A stretch of 64,000 nucleotides of DNA from Holothuria scabra (GCA_037179385.1 CM074187.1:12091450-12155449); one strand, 5' to 3'. Shown: positions 36,901 through 48,329, counted from the first letter of the stretch. Notes: a model not told the origin generated them from the sequence alone. A program made the numbers and translations.

Positions 36901-38871
36901 CTGCTTCCCCCTCCTGATGAACTTTGAAGGTAAAAAAATTATTGTACTAAATGGGTGAATGACAAAAACTTGGGTAAGTTGTAAAAAAAAGTGACTTCAA
37001 GTGCCACTTCCAACAGTCTTAAAGGCATTTTAGCCAAAATTTTAACCCTACACTACATGCCAACCAATGGCAGTGCTACACTTTGATGATGTCATTTCTG
37101 CTTGCCTTCAATTCAATCCTCAGTCTATAATCTAAATCTAGACTACTTGATGTTTTGCCCTTGGGCTCCCCCTCCTCCTCCCACCCCCAAATAAACAGTC
37201 TGGTTATGCTACTGGTGAAAGATGACAATTGGGTAAAACTGTGGTAGGTGCGTTTACATAATGCATTGTTCAGGCATGTAATAGTTAGTTAGATGTAGTT
37301 TTACTGCCCAGTTTCCAACCTATTGGTTCAAGTCGAGCCAACCACAGCCTTTTTTTCAGTACGTTGTGGCTCACTGGCTTGTTTTCCATACACTGTTGCT
37401 TATGCCGAGCATCATGCACAGGCATCCGCATGTAGTCAGGATTGTGTCATGGTGGAGTTTAAGGGTTGAGACATGCATGGGGGAGGGATCTAAGAGAAGG
37501 GTCACACCCCTCCCAGCATCTCCCTCCCTTTTGAAGTAATGATAATGTTTTTTGGTAGGTCTCCAAGTATGAAATGCTGCTCATTTCCTTTCATTTCAAT
37601 ATATTTTTACTTAAAAGTTTCATGCCTGCAATGTAAAGTTGCATTGACATTATGGCCTTAAATGAATGCAGTATATTGTGTGAAGAGGCTAGGAGAATTA
37701 AAAGAGGAATGTCACCCTATCTTAAAGTAGAATGTTCTGTTCCATGATTGGACCTTGAGAGTCATGTGACACTTTTTTCCTCCTCAAATGTGAATGTACT
37801 GAAGAATTAACTGTTTGGTCTATCTTGAATATATGCATTGTTGAAGTCCTCAAATATTAGAAAAATACTTTGAAGAGTTTAAGAAAAAGAAAATTTTGAG
37901 ATGTATTGGAAAGATAAGGGTGACTGCTCTTGCCTTTTAAGTTAAGGCCTGATCCTCTCACCCAAAACAGTTACTATTCTCTTACCCTAATTACTTAAGC
38001 CCCTCCCACAACTGTTTAAAATTCATTCTCATCCAGACACAACCCCTGCTTATTGCATCAGGGTGAGTGAGTATATAAGATCCCAATATGTATAAATCAA
38101 AAACACTTTCAGTACAGTAATATACAGGCTGTGTAATATGAGCTAAGGTACTTTGCATTGTTTGAACTAGCTGTCAATCAAAGAGCTGAACCAATTGAGA
38201 ATTTCAGTTAATCCCTACATAAATTGTAGTTTGTGGTGAGAAAGTTGACACTTTAAAGTCAATTCCATGAATAACAAACACCAAAAAGAAGAGAGAAAAT
38301 AAATTAAAAAAAAAAGTATGGCATGAAGAATTTTCACAAGGAGTGGGATGGTAAAACCTAATCTTTCTAACTGGCAGTTATTGCCAAGTCACTCATTTAT
38401 TTCCTGTGCCAAACTCAGTGCCCATACTGCCCAGTTAGATAGATCATGCTTCCTGAACTCTCATTAATTTGCAAGGTCCTGCTTTGTCAAAAGTTATCAC
38501 AAGTTGCTTTCAGTACCAGTTAGGTTCCCATTTCATCATTTACAATATTTGGCCTGGTACTGACATAGTGGTGGCAAATAGTCACATATTGAACTGTAAG
38601 GTGACCTAGTATTAAAGAAAGTATAAATTTGATTTCCTACTAGAACTATTTCCAGGAGTATGTGCTGACTTCTGTAGCTCTCACCACTGTCCAAAGCTCT
38701 CTTTTTATTATTTTTGATAAATATTGGTGAAACTTTTTCTTAATTTTAGGGAACAACTTAATTGGCAAGCTGATTTCTCTCGTGACAAGCACCCGTCAAG
38801 TGAGGACAGCCTTGTGGTTATCCACAGTGTGTGCTCTGCATAACACCAGTCGTTGCAGCGAAGAAATGTGA
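21881..38871 (+). CDS. meioc: Meiosis-specific coiled-coil protein MEIOC orthologue (seven exons joined)
   Basis: MEIOC binds the RNA helicase YTHDC2 in germ-cell cytoplasm and keeps cells in extended meiotic prophase I by removing mitotic transcripts. Coding exons: 21881-21989, 23276-23510, 24328-24497, 27380-28221, 35429-35563, 36612-36792 and 38750-38871. All seven junctions keep one frame, giving 597 residues and TGA. The last four exons carry the family domain (the MEIOC C-terminal coiled coil): LHNLEKERRK, a GKRITSSNG block, IPLPS..TPVDQLI, the HANID..LD.WNEAI helix, and RTALWLS near the end. These match the vertebrate order LEKERKK, GKKVSS.NN, IPRLPSNPSRVDRLIVDE, HANI..ALD..LEAI and RTALWC. 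The N-terminal 400 residues are low-complexity and rich in Asn, Gly, Phe and Ser, as expected for the disordered part. The initiating exon is not found: the first exon listed opens on a full codon after an acceptor. The vertebrate protein is longer (about 950 residues), mostly in the disordered part. Confidence 0.9.
22205..22490. repeat. Direct duplication of about 60 bp in meioc intron
   Basis: The segment at about 22212-22272 (GGAAGGTGTGTACCCAGA, AAGTACCTCGATTTCC) recurs at about 22423-22484 with few changes, 211 bases apart. Neither copy is coding as far as can be seen. Confidence 0.7.
22628..22667. repeat. Perfect 19-bp-arm palindrome
   Basis: Arms CTGTCCTATTCCTGGGAAA and its exact reverse complement are separated by TT. 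It lies in the meioc intron between exons A and B. The loop is too short for a normal pre-miRNA. Confidence 0.9.
23276..23510 (+). CDS. meioc: meioc exon B
   Basis: Between CTAAACCAG and GTGAGT. It encodes a stretch with NDLTCDLLWQKQID and STLDDLVSDILND. The acceptor has a poor pyrimidine tract, but the frame joins on both sides (phase 1 in, phase 2 out). Confidence 0.7.
24328..24497 (+). CDS. meioc: meioc exon C
   Basis: Two acceptors lie seven bases apart (CCAATAG and TTTTCAG). Only the first (exon from 24328) keeps the frame with exon B, giving AKNFQGIP across the junction. The exon ends before GTAGGC. The product is Gln/Asn-rich. Confidence 0.75.
24707..25004 (-). mobile_element. TTAA MITE (TTAA family), copy A
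   Basis: About 300 bp, flanked by TTAA at 24703-24706 and 25005-25008, with inverted ends related to AG..C.CAAT.CTCTCACCC. Inside is the family body (reverse strand): TCTCAATTGG with GCTCAGCTCTTTGA, CATGAACTGTACTGA, and CACCCTGAAGCAATAA. TTAA duplication is characteristic of piggyBac- and Kolobok-type elements. It lies in meioc intron C-D. Confidence 0.8.
25421..25684 (-). mobile_element. TTAA-family MITE, diverged copy B
   Basis: Same body in the same orientation as copy A (GCACAGCTCTTTGAGTGGCAGCTAG, CTCACCCTGAAGTAA, GGATGAATTTTAGACACTTGTGGGAGG). The ends are degenerate. Confidence 0.65.
26738..26880. mobile_element. Hairpin MITE with 48-bp arms
   Basis: The left arm (GTATTAGAAATGGTCAG, TTTGCACATTCTGAGG) is mirrored by the right arm (ATGTGCAAGTTACTGACC, ATCACTAATAC). 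The centre is a further hairpin, AGCCAGTTGTG..CACAACTGGCT. A half-copy of the same family is at about 25115-25165. Confidence 0.65.
27280..27345. repeat. AAAGGG-type repeat fragment
   Basis: Short segment with CCAAAGGGAACCC, AACCAAAGGG and CAAAGGGTATCC just before meioc exon D. The related longer segment is at 31625-31785. Confidence 0.4.
27380..28221 (+). CDS. meioc: meioc exon D (large central exon)
   Basis: 842 bases between TTGCTGCAG and GTATGG. The first two-thirds encode a disordered Asn/Phe/Gly-rich region (repeated NG, FN and HF pairs). The 3' end opens the coiled coil (YVGGTLQGSLNGCYSELHNL then EKERRK). The exon ends on a full codon. Confidence 0.9.
28558..29332. mobile_element. hAT-type element with perfect 8-bp TSD
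   Basis: The termini are CATGGGCGTCCG and its reverse complement. The flanks GGTATGGG (28550-28557 and 29333-29340) are identical. Subterminal poly(G)/poly(C) tracts occur at both ends. The element is 775 bp with no transposase. An inner segment (about 28635-28710; GGCGCTCCGC-type words and a GGCCATCTGG motif on the reverse strand) recurs at 44.7-45.06 kb. Confidence 0.85.
31625..31785. mobile_element. Short MITE-like repeat with CCCTTTG words
   Basis: Bounded by ATCCCAGC and GCTGGGAT in inverted orientation. Inside, CCCTTTG or CAAAGGG occurs about eight times (CCCTTTGGGTTCAAAGGG). A diverged fragment is at 27280-27345. Confidence 0.5.
31932..32230 (+). mobile_element. TTAA MITE, copy C (best preserved)
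   Basis: TTAA at 31928-31931 and 32231-32234. The left end is AGTCTCAATTCTCTCATCCC and the right end is its inverted counterpart (AGCGACAATCCTCTCACCCC). 299 bp; used here as the reference orientation for the family. Confidence 0.85.
33355..33650. mobile_element. Foldback MITE with arms of about 125 bp
   Basis: Most of the element is two inverted arms: AATAGCCCTTTACCAAAACTG .. TTTTTACTTGATGTT .. TATAGCCACTCCA on the left, and TTGGAGTGGCTACAAACTG .. ACATCAAGTAAAAACCTGA .. AGTAAGGGCTATT on the right. It would form a long imperfect hairpin in the meioc transcript. No target duplication is clear. Confidence 0.75.
35429..35563 (+). CDS. meioc: meioc exon E (conserved coiled-coil core)
   Basis: 45 codons, phase 0 at both ends, between TTTTTTCAG and GTGAGT. 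It starts YEIELAQKFLGKRITSSNG and continues with VIPLPSDSTPVDQLICDM, the best-conserved block of the family. Confidence 0.92.
36612..36792 (+). CDS. meioc: meioc exon F
   Basis: Starts after CTGCTAG and ends with one base before GTATTT. It encodes the helical segment with TLTSKIRGL, LHANIDKTLDQWNEAIQLVE and AHRKAEISHSLRKL. Confidence 0.9.
36840..37214. mobile_element. hAT MITE in meioc intron F-G
   Basis: The ends CAGTGGCATCGCCAG and, reversed, CAGTAGCATAACCAG form the inverted repeats. The flanks TTGAAAGA and GTGAAAGA differ in one of eight bases. 375 bp, non-coding. Confidence 0.75.
37300..37450 (-). mobile_element. tRNA-derived SINE, minus strand
   Basis: Reverse complement of the SINE body: CAGTTTCCAACCTATTGGTT, GTGGCTCACTGGCTTGTTTTCC, TTGCTTATGCCGAGCA. 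The head is degenerate. Confidence 0.7.
37946..38252 (+). mobile_element. TTAA MITE, copy D
   Basis: TTAA at 37942-37945 and 38253-38256, inverted ends GGCCTGATCCTCTCACCC and (reversed) AGTGTCAACTTTCTCACC, full family body. It lies in meioc intron F-G. Confidence 0.8.
38750..38871 (+). CDS. meioc: meioc terminal exon G
   Basis: Starts after TTAATTTTAG and completes a Gly codon split with exon F. It encodes GNNLIGKLISLVTSTRQVR, TALWLSTVCALHN and a short Cys-containing tail, then TGA. The RTALW motif is near the C-terminus in MEIOC proteins generally. Confidence 0.92.
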
Positions 38872-40867
38872 CTGTGTAGCCAGTTGAAAAGCATCACAAG
38901 ATTCACATCATGCAAGATCCATCAGTTTTCCACATGTTTATATTGTTCCTGTTCAAGTTGGTTGTTGTTGCATTGAAATAACGTTTTTAACTTGCCAAAA
39001 AATTTTAAATGCATGCTTATTTTGCTACTCGTCATAAGTAATTCATTTTTCCCTTGTGACAAGTGTCATTAATAACTTCTATGTTATAAGCTTTAAAGAG
39101 GTGGTAGTGATGAAGCCAGGTCATGACTCATTGTGATACAGATGTATTTTAAATCTTTTACTTTAACTTAATAATATGAACCACAAAGCAATTCTATTAG
39201 CCAATCACTGCTTTACATGTTGTGTAATTTTATTTGTATGTAAATTATTGTAGCAAACATGACACAAACAATGGCTTTCTTTGTCTGTGATAATTTATTC
39301 TTCATTTTCCATGTTTGACTACTCTCATACAGAAATTTTGTCATAAATTGATTTATTGCACTATGAAAGGCATTGAATGAATTAGGTGAATCACAGAAAT
39401 TTTTCATTCTTATTCCCACAATGGTAGATATTTGTCATGGTCTAGGATAAAGGGATTGCAGCCATAACAATTCATTTGTTAGAAATATGTATCATTTGGA
39501 TGGCATTCATAATCCCAAGCAACTGTTTTTTCAAACCCTCAAGGCCATTCCTATTTTATTAACAAATATTTTTATATGGTATCTTTAGTTTACAATGACA
39601 TGAAAACATTGAGTAGCAAATTGTGTAAGCAGGTTTATTTAGTTGTTGCTCACTGTATGTATACCAAAAATCAGTGGTGGATATCGGAGATTTCTTGCCA
39701 GGAGTGGGGCTGTCTCAACCAGCTGCATTGCTCCCTTTCAATATCCAGGTAAATATTTAAATAGTCAAAATTGAGCACCATAATGCCCTTTTATTTAATG
39801 TCAGCTGACACATGCTGAAGTCCATGGTTTAGGGCTACTGTTGATGTGCACAGCATTGTAGAATTCTGCAAGACTTGGAAGAAATTCTCAAACATGTTCT
39901 TTTGTGTCCTCCCAACAAAGCCCTTGGCATGCTGCGTGATGTCCACTGTGTCTGATATATCTTTTAATATTATTTCTTAGGGGAAGTGGACCTAAAACCT
40001 GGGGGCAGGGATAATTGTCAAAAATTTGGTATTGCTATAACTACCCAACCACCTGCTTCTCCGTTAGTGAGCAAAAAAGGTAGAACTTGTTTGTGAACTT
40101 AACCTATATTTGTAGTGTATTTTGCAGATATTCATTTGTGTCAGATAATTTATTGAGTAGTATTTACAGGTTTGCCATCTTTCAAGTAGTATGAATTCAA
40201 GTGTTAAACAGGGTATTTATTATAAATACATTGCACTTGAAGAGTGGGATACATTTGATGGGACATGAGCCAGTCTGTCTTGCAAAGTATGCAAAAATTT
40301 AGACGTATGTTAAATTTTTGTAAACCTTGGTGTTAGAAGTCCTTCCATTTTATAGTTTTTTTTTCAGTAAGTCTAACTAATTGATGTCAATAGCTTTCAC
40401 TATCAAATTTACATCAAGTATCATCTTATTCTAAAAAAAGAAACTGTTTACATAGAATGACTTAATACTACCCTTTCAAAACTTTAAACAAAATAAGAAA
40501 ATTGGAACATACTCTGAAAAGGTATTTTGGTTAATACAAAATTGAAATGACGGTTCCTAGAAAATTGAGCTACTGTAAAAATCATGTTCATTTATGCTAG
40601 GGAAAAAGATTTGTAAATTTTCAAATTAAAGTGAAAATCTCATTATAGTGATTATGCAGTTTGAGTAAGATTTAAAATTGAAGTAAGTTTTTGGAATGTA
40701 GCTACCAGGTCTCTATAACTGAACCGATGATGGTTATATGCAGAACCACTACTTCCAGATTGATTCAGATAATTGTATTTATTACATAATGTCTAGCTTT
40801 AAATCCATCAGGTTGACAGCTTTATGCTTTAATGTACAGCAGAAAAGAACATGCCTTGATAAATAAA
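38872..40867 (+). other. meioc: meioc 3' UTR and downstream, extent unknown
   Basis: No AATAAA occurs close to the stop; the first I find is at 40862-40867. The UTR is therefore either up to 2 kb or uses a variant signal. I see no other feature here. Confidence 0.35.
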
Positions 40868-40869
40868 TT

Positions 40870-43860
40870 ATACTATTTGTTGTCATAATATGTTTTGAAA
40901 CAATCATATTTATTCATTTTTATCATTTTTCCAAATATTTAACAATCATTTTTCCAGTGGTCAGTCAAATAATTGATAGGCTTTTTGAAATTCCATCTAC
41001 TCTTTGCTATCAAGGGATGTTAACGATGGTTTGGTAATTCAGGTTAAAATTGCTTGCTACAAGAAGGAATGCACTAATTCTACAAGAATTCTTCATCATT
41101 GTTTCATCATTTCATGGATTTAGAATGTTTGAGTATCTACTAAAAAGTTTTGTGACAATTTTAAATAAGTCTTTTATGATGGGATGGATGCCAAGCACTG
41201 TACGGACAGAAAATGTATTAAAAAGCCAACTTTCAGAGGGAGTAAGGAGACTCATTTGAAAAAGCTAAGTGTTGCAAATTTTTTCATTTTTTCATTCAAT
41301 GATTCTGCAAATCACGATTATTGCAATAAAAGATTACCCAAGTTCATCTGCATAAATTAAACAGTTATATTGACAATATATTATCACATGATTCAAAGAA
41401 CCATTCCTGATTTGGATTGCAGTGTACAAATTTTCAAATTGCAGTGACTAATTTTCACTTTGAAAATTTACCTCCGGGTCACACAGGAAGGAACACAAAT
41501 TTCAAGTTATTTTTTCCACCCAAAATAAGTCATATGAATGCATATGTAAATCTCATTGATGTAAGCATGGACAAATTTTGGGACAGGGTTTGTTATCTCC
41601 CTCCTTATTTGATTTAGGTCAACTTCTAAGTTATTTAAAGGAATGCATAGCCATACTTGATGGAATTCTGTAAAGTGAAGTAAATAGTTAGTGTTTACTG
41701 ATGCTGCATAGTTTCAGTCAAAGGACCAATCAGAGTTTTAGAGCAAATAAAAACCTTTTGTCCCACCGCTTCATTTTTTTCATTTTTAACTGATTAATTA
41801 TCACAATAATTAAACATTGAGGTATTCCAAGTGAGAAGAAATGTTAATTCTGTTATAGTTACTGTTAAATGAGAATTTTGTAATTCTGTTCTGGTAACAA
41901 AATTCCACACAGATTCAAGACAAGACAGCCTCTTACATACTTTGACGAATTACAACGTCAGACCATGAAGACGGATCAATTTTTGTTAGTTTAAGTTCAA
42001 TGCATGATTGTAGTGCAGAATAAGAGTTATGCAAAACTTGTGAAAACAAACGCTGATTGTCCATTTCAGGTAGTTGTAACATATACCTAATTGCTCAAAT
42101 AGTAGCTCTTGAACAAATTAAGAAAATGCCTTGTTTGCAACTTTGCATATATGAGGAAATGAGTGGCCATTTCTTGGAGTGGTAAGATCATAAGATAATT
42201 GTTACATTTGCTGTTTTTCATGTATGTAACTAATAAGAGCTACTATGCATTTTTGAATTTGATGTCAATCAAAGAATTGTGCCAATTGAGAATTTCCGTA
42301 GACTTCTGGTAAATTGTGCTTTGAATTGCAGCCATGAAAATTCATAATAGATTTGTTGCGTAACTGCTACGCACCAACATCTTTTATAAACTCACATTTC
42401 ATGATCATAATCATTCCTTTATACCCTTAATGCCATATGTGTTTGTTTGATGGATCAATTACCAAGTTTTATAGGAAAAAAGTAAAGAACGTATTTATTG
42501 TAAACATGGAACATTTTTTCCATGCAATACAAAAATGTTTTAAGTATTACTTTCACATGTTTAAAATGCCACAAAAAAATGATTTTCCGGCATTGTTAGT
42601 GCCTGCCTAGTATTTTCAATCGTCATTTTATGCTTTTATTCATAAAGTTTCTCGTTGCTTCACTTATGTTCATAAATTTATTTAAATTGTTACAAATGTT
42701 GTTGTTGAAATACACTGTTCATTTATAAAATATATGTTTTTTTGTCATGCAATGATTGTGAAACGTCTTCAAGAGCGGTTGTAGTATGCGATGAACATCA
42801 CTCACAGATTTCAGTTTCAGTGTATTAGGAAGTATTTCTTACATTTGCTTCCAAATATTTCACCAGATTTGGAACAAGTTTTTGGAATCGGCTTACATTT
42901 TAAAGAAGCCTGGCAGTCGTGGCTTTTAGATGTGATCCCTGTAGCCATTCCAGGCGCATTACATTTATTTTAGTGAACTTGACCATAACGACTACCGACT
43001 CGTTGAGTACTTCTTATCTCATCACAAATCGCATTTCCCTCAAGCTCACAGCACTTAAATAAGTGTGGAATATTCATGCAACTTTAATCGGAAATTATGG
43101 CATTCTAGGAAGCACGCCCTCAGCGTTGTCGACTTACTTTATCTTCGTAAGTGATCATAAGACTCTAAACCACATTAATAGAGTGAGAGATCTTGTAACT
43201 TAACTCTGTTTTTATTTTAAGAAAGGAATGTGATACATTTGTAACTAGTATTTGGACTTCTTCACTTATACTACGCCGATGTTATAATACTTATATTGCG
43301 GGCAATTTTTCATTCTTGAGAGGGAAAGCAACTGCTTCTTCAGTTATTTGATGTCTATGACGACAAATACTGGACGGGAATTTCGTGGAGGTTTCACCTG
43401 TACATGAAGGATAGAAGGTATGAATGTAATCCTCCCTTGTATTAAATAGATTGTTTTGTTTTTTAAGTTATGACAGGTGTACGAGGAGTCAATGTTTCGA
43501 GGTGATGGGGGTATAACTTGTAGGATTTTGGACCAAGATGCCCGAATCAACCATGGACCGCAAAAAGAGCAAATTTATTTTCTTAGCTGTCTCATTTTCC
43601 GAGTTGATCTATTTTTAAAGAGCATTTGGTTTTTATCCCCTTTCTTCGCACGCTGTATGCAGTCCGTTCGACTGAGCAGCTTAAAGTGGTTGAAATAAAG
43701 ATTGGAATCCGCTCGTGGCGATCAAAACTCCTGTAGAAATAATCAGTATCAAATGAGGGAACCGTATAAGATGCAGGATTGAACACACGGACGGTAACTG
43801 ATTGCAATACACAATTTACATGTTGGACCAAACGTTTTAGTCCCGTTTGATTAGAAAATG
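40870..43860. other. Unassigned AT-rich sequence
   Basis: The only element recognised is a TTAA-family fragment at about 42205-42335. Open frames of 60-80 codons here have no domain support. Confidence 0.4.
42205..42335 (+). mobile_element. TTAA MITE, partial copy E
   Basis: Carries the segment TTGATGTCAATCAAAGAATTGTGCC, CAATTGAGAATTTCCGTAGAC and TAAATTGTGCTTTG; both ends are missing. Confidence 0.6.
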
Positions 43861-43867
43861 CAAACGT

Positions 43868-44250
43868 CTTAATGTAAATAAATTATCTCTTGATACCAGT
43901 AAGACCATTTTTCGTCCTTATCAGTATTGCTTTAATCATTCAATCGACATTACAAGTGATAATATTGATGTTGCGCAGAAAGAATTAAGTTTTTAGGCCT
44001 TTATCTTGACTCCAATTTACATTGGAGCGGTCATGTTCAAATATTATTTGTGGAAACGTAAGTTAAGCGATTGGAGTTCTATGTAAAATAAATAATTGTT
44101 CCTAGATATTTCCTCATTAATTTGTACTATACCCCTATTTACTCCCAAATTTCATATTGCGATATCGTATTGGGTAACGCCTCTTCAAATTGCTTACATT
44201 GGCTGTAAGTCATACAAAAGAAAGCATTTCGCAATGGCGTTCCCAGGGGA
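43868..44250 (+). pseudogene. LINE reverse transcriptase fragment, inactivated
   Basis: One frame reads NKLSLDTSKTIFRP, then FLGLYLDSNLHWSGHV, then VPRYFLINLYYTPIYS and CDIVLGNASSN, with VIQKKAF at the end, interrupted by several stop codons. Family pattern for non-LTR reverse transcriptases after the catalytic motif: NKLSLN..KT, FLGV.LD..L.W..H, LYY.L..P...Y....WG......L...QKKA.R. This is the post-catalytic (thumb) part of a jockey/CR1-group element. It is a dead copy with no 5' part recognised. Confidence 0.75.
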
Positions 44251-44689
44251 TGCCAATATTTTTTAAGATCATAAAAATACGAACTTTAGTAACACAGATT
44301 TTACTTTAAAAGGCAGCACGTGTGATAAAAAAAATGCATTGCAAGGGCACCTTATTCCTCAAAATTTTCAAATGTGAAAGGTTGTGAAGGCCCCCTCAGT
44401 AGTGACGATTTTATTTTTAATTCCTAAAATATGCCAATTAAATTCTAAATTTTACTTTAAAAGGTAGCTCTGTGGGACGATTGCATGCAAGTAGCCTACA
44501 CCTACCTTTTCGAGAATTCTCAATAGGGCAGGCGTATCTCATTCCTTAGACTCCTTCCCCCGCAAGCATAGACTTAGGGATTCAAGACCCGCATTGAATC
44601 TTATGGTAGTGGAACAATATATGTGAAAATTTTCTGATCACCTTACAAGTCTCTGATTTTATTATTGCAAACAAAGGCTTAATATTAGG

Positions 44690-45065
44690 ACTGTTTTGAT
44701 CCTCGTTAGAAGCATGAAAACGCAATTTTCGGCCATCTGAGGGGTCGCTTTTTTTCAAAATTTTCACTACGCTCCGCGGCAGCTTGTGGTGGCTCTCCGC
44801 TAAGATGTTCTTTCAGGCAAAATTTTATTTTCCAGGTCAAATTAGTTTTTCATAACTTTGTGATCACTATGCAGTTTGCTAACTTATTTTGAAATTGAAA
44901 TGAGAATTTTATTTTAAACGACGAAAGAAGACAGCGACTGTTAGATACTTCTTATAAGTATGAGAAATGTGCTTTTTCCGACCATCTGAGGGGTCTCATT
45001 TTTCGAAATTCCCTTAACGCTTCGCGCCAACAGTTGGTGGCGCTTTGCTCAGAAAGTCTTTATAT
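44690..45065 (-). mobile_element. Relic related to the inside of the 28.6-kb hAT element
   Basis: Two similar segments, about 44725-44805 and about 44977-45058, share CCATCTGAGGGGTC, a T-run with CAAAATT/CGAAATT, and a CGCTCCGCGGCAGC / CGCTTCGCGCCAACAG word. The same order on the opposite strand occurs at about 28635-28710. Confidence 0.5.
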
Positions 45066-45069
45066 CAGA

Positions 45070-47995
45070 ATTAGATTTGTTCGCAAGAAAAAAAAAAACC
45101 CAAATGAAATGTTCCGTTTCGCCCATGTCCATCACTGATGCTCTTTTACATTGACTCCTAAAACTACGCAAGTTCAAAACAAATTTTACCACGGAATGTA
45201 GCCTACCTGGCTTTTGATTGCGCGTAAAGCACAAAATTTTTAGATTTATCCCGACTTAACCATCACAAATCAACTTCCAATTCTATGCCTGTCAAAGTCG
45301 AAAATCTTGCACCATTTTGCATCTAGGCTCCTTGAAAAGGTCAAAAAGGTTCAAAGGGGGAGGGTCTTCTTAGCATAACCCCGTTGGACCCTAGTTAGGC
45401 TAATGACCTTCAAATTAGCATGTCGAGGACCCATTCGATGGAAAATCTGTCACCGACTGATTGGGGAGCGAAGACTCTTTCGATAGGTACAAAAGCGTAG
45501 GTTTTATTCTTCGGAGTGAAGCTGTTGTCAAAACCTAATCTACATATGTGGATTAAGCACACGGCTCAGCTAATGAAGACATTTTACGGATGGTAATTTG
45601 CTGTTTCGTATCTGCAGTCCAGGTATAAAGTTGCAGTGTTTGGGCAAACGTGCATAAAATTTTGGAGCAAAGTTGTTGCGACAGCCTCAGTTAGGAGCAT
45701 GCCGGCCTCCTGACGCTATGTAGTGTTCTGAAGTCCGTCCTTTTTAGCCTTGTAGTTACGAATTTTCCGTAAATTTGCTCGGTCAAATTTTTATTTCGTG
45801 AGTTGATGTACCATCAAGTCAATTTGAAATGTAAAACGCGAACTTGCGTTTGCTATAAACCCGGTTCTCAGCATTTATATGGGATTACGCTGACGGGCGT
45901 GACCCAACATTTGGTGGGTAAAGTTAAAAGGGTGTAGTGGAAAACGTCATGGTCAAAGTAATAGGTCAAAGCTCCTTTCAAGTGTTGTGGTAGTCTTCAT
46001 AACGACGTAGCAAACGATGGATATGCTTTAAAAGGAATTGAGAGGTCTTTGGCGCTTGTTTTTCAGTAAAAAGGGAGAGTAAGCGTAACCTGTCTCAAGC
46101 TGATTAAGGTCCTTTTATGTAACTTACTGTCAAATGGCGGCATGTAGCTGAACCGTAAGCGATGGCGGCCTTTTAAAGTCAGTGCTTATTGCAAGTATGA
46201 TAACATGTGCGATGATGGGCATTTATTTTGATCTATGTATATGCGGAAGTCTTAGAGTAGCGCTTTTCAGTCTTACTTCCAAACTACAGCAAATTTCTTT
46301 CCAATCTCTTAGAAAATAAGCAATTTTTATATTAGTGACTCAGCCTACAGCAAAGCATGCCAGCTGTGTGGTTTTGATTAACTTTTCACATATTTCAAGT
46401 CGTACCGTATTCATTCGTTTCACTACCCGTCTATTTCAGGTATAAATTATTAAAACTGATGCTGTGTGAAACATATACTACCCGGTCAATATTTACGGCA
46501 GATAGAATCCATGACTGTCTCGAGTGGCTAATGACAGCTTCATACAGGTCGAAATTAAGATCAAATGCGTCATTTATTATGTAGTTGTAAAATTTGATGA
46601 GATGAAGTTGACGGAATTTATTCGTTTCTAAGTAATTCGGGTCGTATTTCCACAAGCTCTGTCTTTGTGTACCCACGCTCAGTCATTAGTTACACCTGTT
46701 AACGAGTCTCGTCTCTTTTAAATCGAACAGAAGAGGTAAATATGTCTCCAGTGTGAAGTCGTACGTAATTGAACTTATTCAATGCACATAGTTCCGGTAC
46801 TTTATTCAATCCACGCTTATCATAGAGGGGCGTAAATCGCATCTGCCCGACGGATGACCATTTTCCAAAAAAAATGTAAAACTTGAAAAATGAAAATCTC
46901 ATTACGTTTAAATCGTATGCCACTCAAGTGTGCTTCAGTACCGTAAGTGTTGTGAAGTGCGGTTGCATTTTCTCGCCATATAACTTCCCGCTAGATAACA
47001 GTTATATTGCACTTAGAGATGATTTAAGGTTATATGGCTTCGCAAAGAAAAGAGCAGTAACCGAATACAGTTTAAGATCATAGGAGTACTACCTCCGAGG
47101 AATGCTAATACTTCCATGCTTACATAAGTGCATCTTGCCACATAAAACAACAAGTTCAACTACAATTATGCATGAATCCCGCGTGGCCTTTTTGTTAGTT
47201 TGGGATCAATCGCCCCAAAGATGGTAATTTCATGGTTCTATACAGAAAGTGCAGAATAGCTAAATCGTGGGGTGAGGAACCCGAACTAATTATTATTGTA
47301 TAAACGTGAAGAGAAATTGTCTTAAAATCGTGGCCGTCCGAAGTTATACTGCAATGGAATTAACCACTTTATGGCAGGATCCAGTGGATACCTTGTGACC
47401 AACGTTGAGAATTTTTTTACCCAACAGTTCAGGTGGTGGCATATGGACCCAACCACGGGTAAAAGTATACCCAGCTGTTTTCAGAGTGCACGAAATGCGT
47501 CATTGCTGATGTAAGCACCCACCACCAGCACAGTTGCAAACCCTTTTAGACTTGATCTTATATCAGGGGCAACACCAACAACCAACCCTTGTTCTTGTTT
47601 GGTCTTCTGAAAACTTGAAGTTCTTTCACTTCTGGAGCCGTAAGAGCGCCCAAAAGTAATTCCTCCCTGTACCAGCTAAATGTAAAACCCTGGCCACACT
47701 ATGCGACGCGACTTACTGCGACCGGACGTTCTTGTCGCGATGAATGACGACTGCCCCATGTTTACTGGTTCAAGAGCAATTGTGTCCGCACTATACAACT
47801 ATAATCGCAGACGGAACAAGTCATTAACAAGAAATTGTGATGTTTTGTATAGATGTTATGTTATATCGAAGAAACAAGAATACGGTCTCCATATTTCGAT
47901 TAAATGATCTTTACACTGAGACTTCATTCTTCCAGAAGTCTGCCATTTCTGTCAGTCACATATTTCGGTCTTATGCTATCAAAGACCGTGAGTTT
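45070..47995. other. Unassigned sequence
   Basis: No repeat family of the window and no convincing exon recognised. Adjacent minus-strand frames (46431-46676 and 46699-46923) are open for about 80 codons each but have no domain and no splice context that I trust. Confidence 0.4.
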
Positions 47996-47999
47996 GGTC

Positions 48000-48078
48000 T
48001 TGCGGTAGGGCATCCGCTTGTCACGCGGGAGGCCCGAGTTCGATTCCCAGATCGAGTCATACCAAAGACTCTAAAAAC
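48000..48078 (+). mobile_element. tRNA-derived SINE, head only
   Basis: The best tRNA-like head in the window: A-box-like GCGGTAGGGCATCC and B box GAGTTCGATTCCC, followed by GTCATACCAAAGACTCTAAA, then loss of the body. Confidence 0.7.
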
Positions 48079-48329
48079 TCTAGTCCTCTTAGATTGTTTC
48101 ACCATGTCAAATAAATATCCTGCAAACTCACAACATTTCCAACATGAAGCTATACAATATTAATTACAATGAAAATGTAATTATCATCTGAACTGTGAAC
48201 TATTCAGGGTTTGATGTGCTCTAGTTTGTTGAATTTAAACTCTTGCTAAAATGTCCACGCTACGATTTTAATCACCGCCCTCACTTCTGACTCTCCCATC
48301 ACTACCGCTTCGGGGCATACCCTAATGTG

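Noticed and set aside
48000..48078. True tRNA gene
   Set aside because: Only A- and B-box-like parts fit; the downstream sequence is the SINE body, and no full cloverleaf forms.
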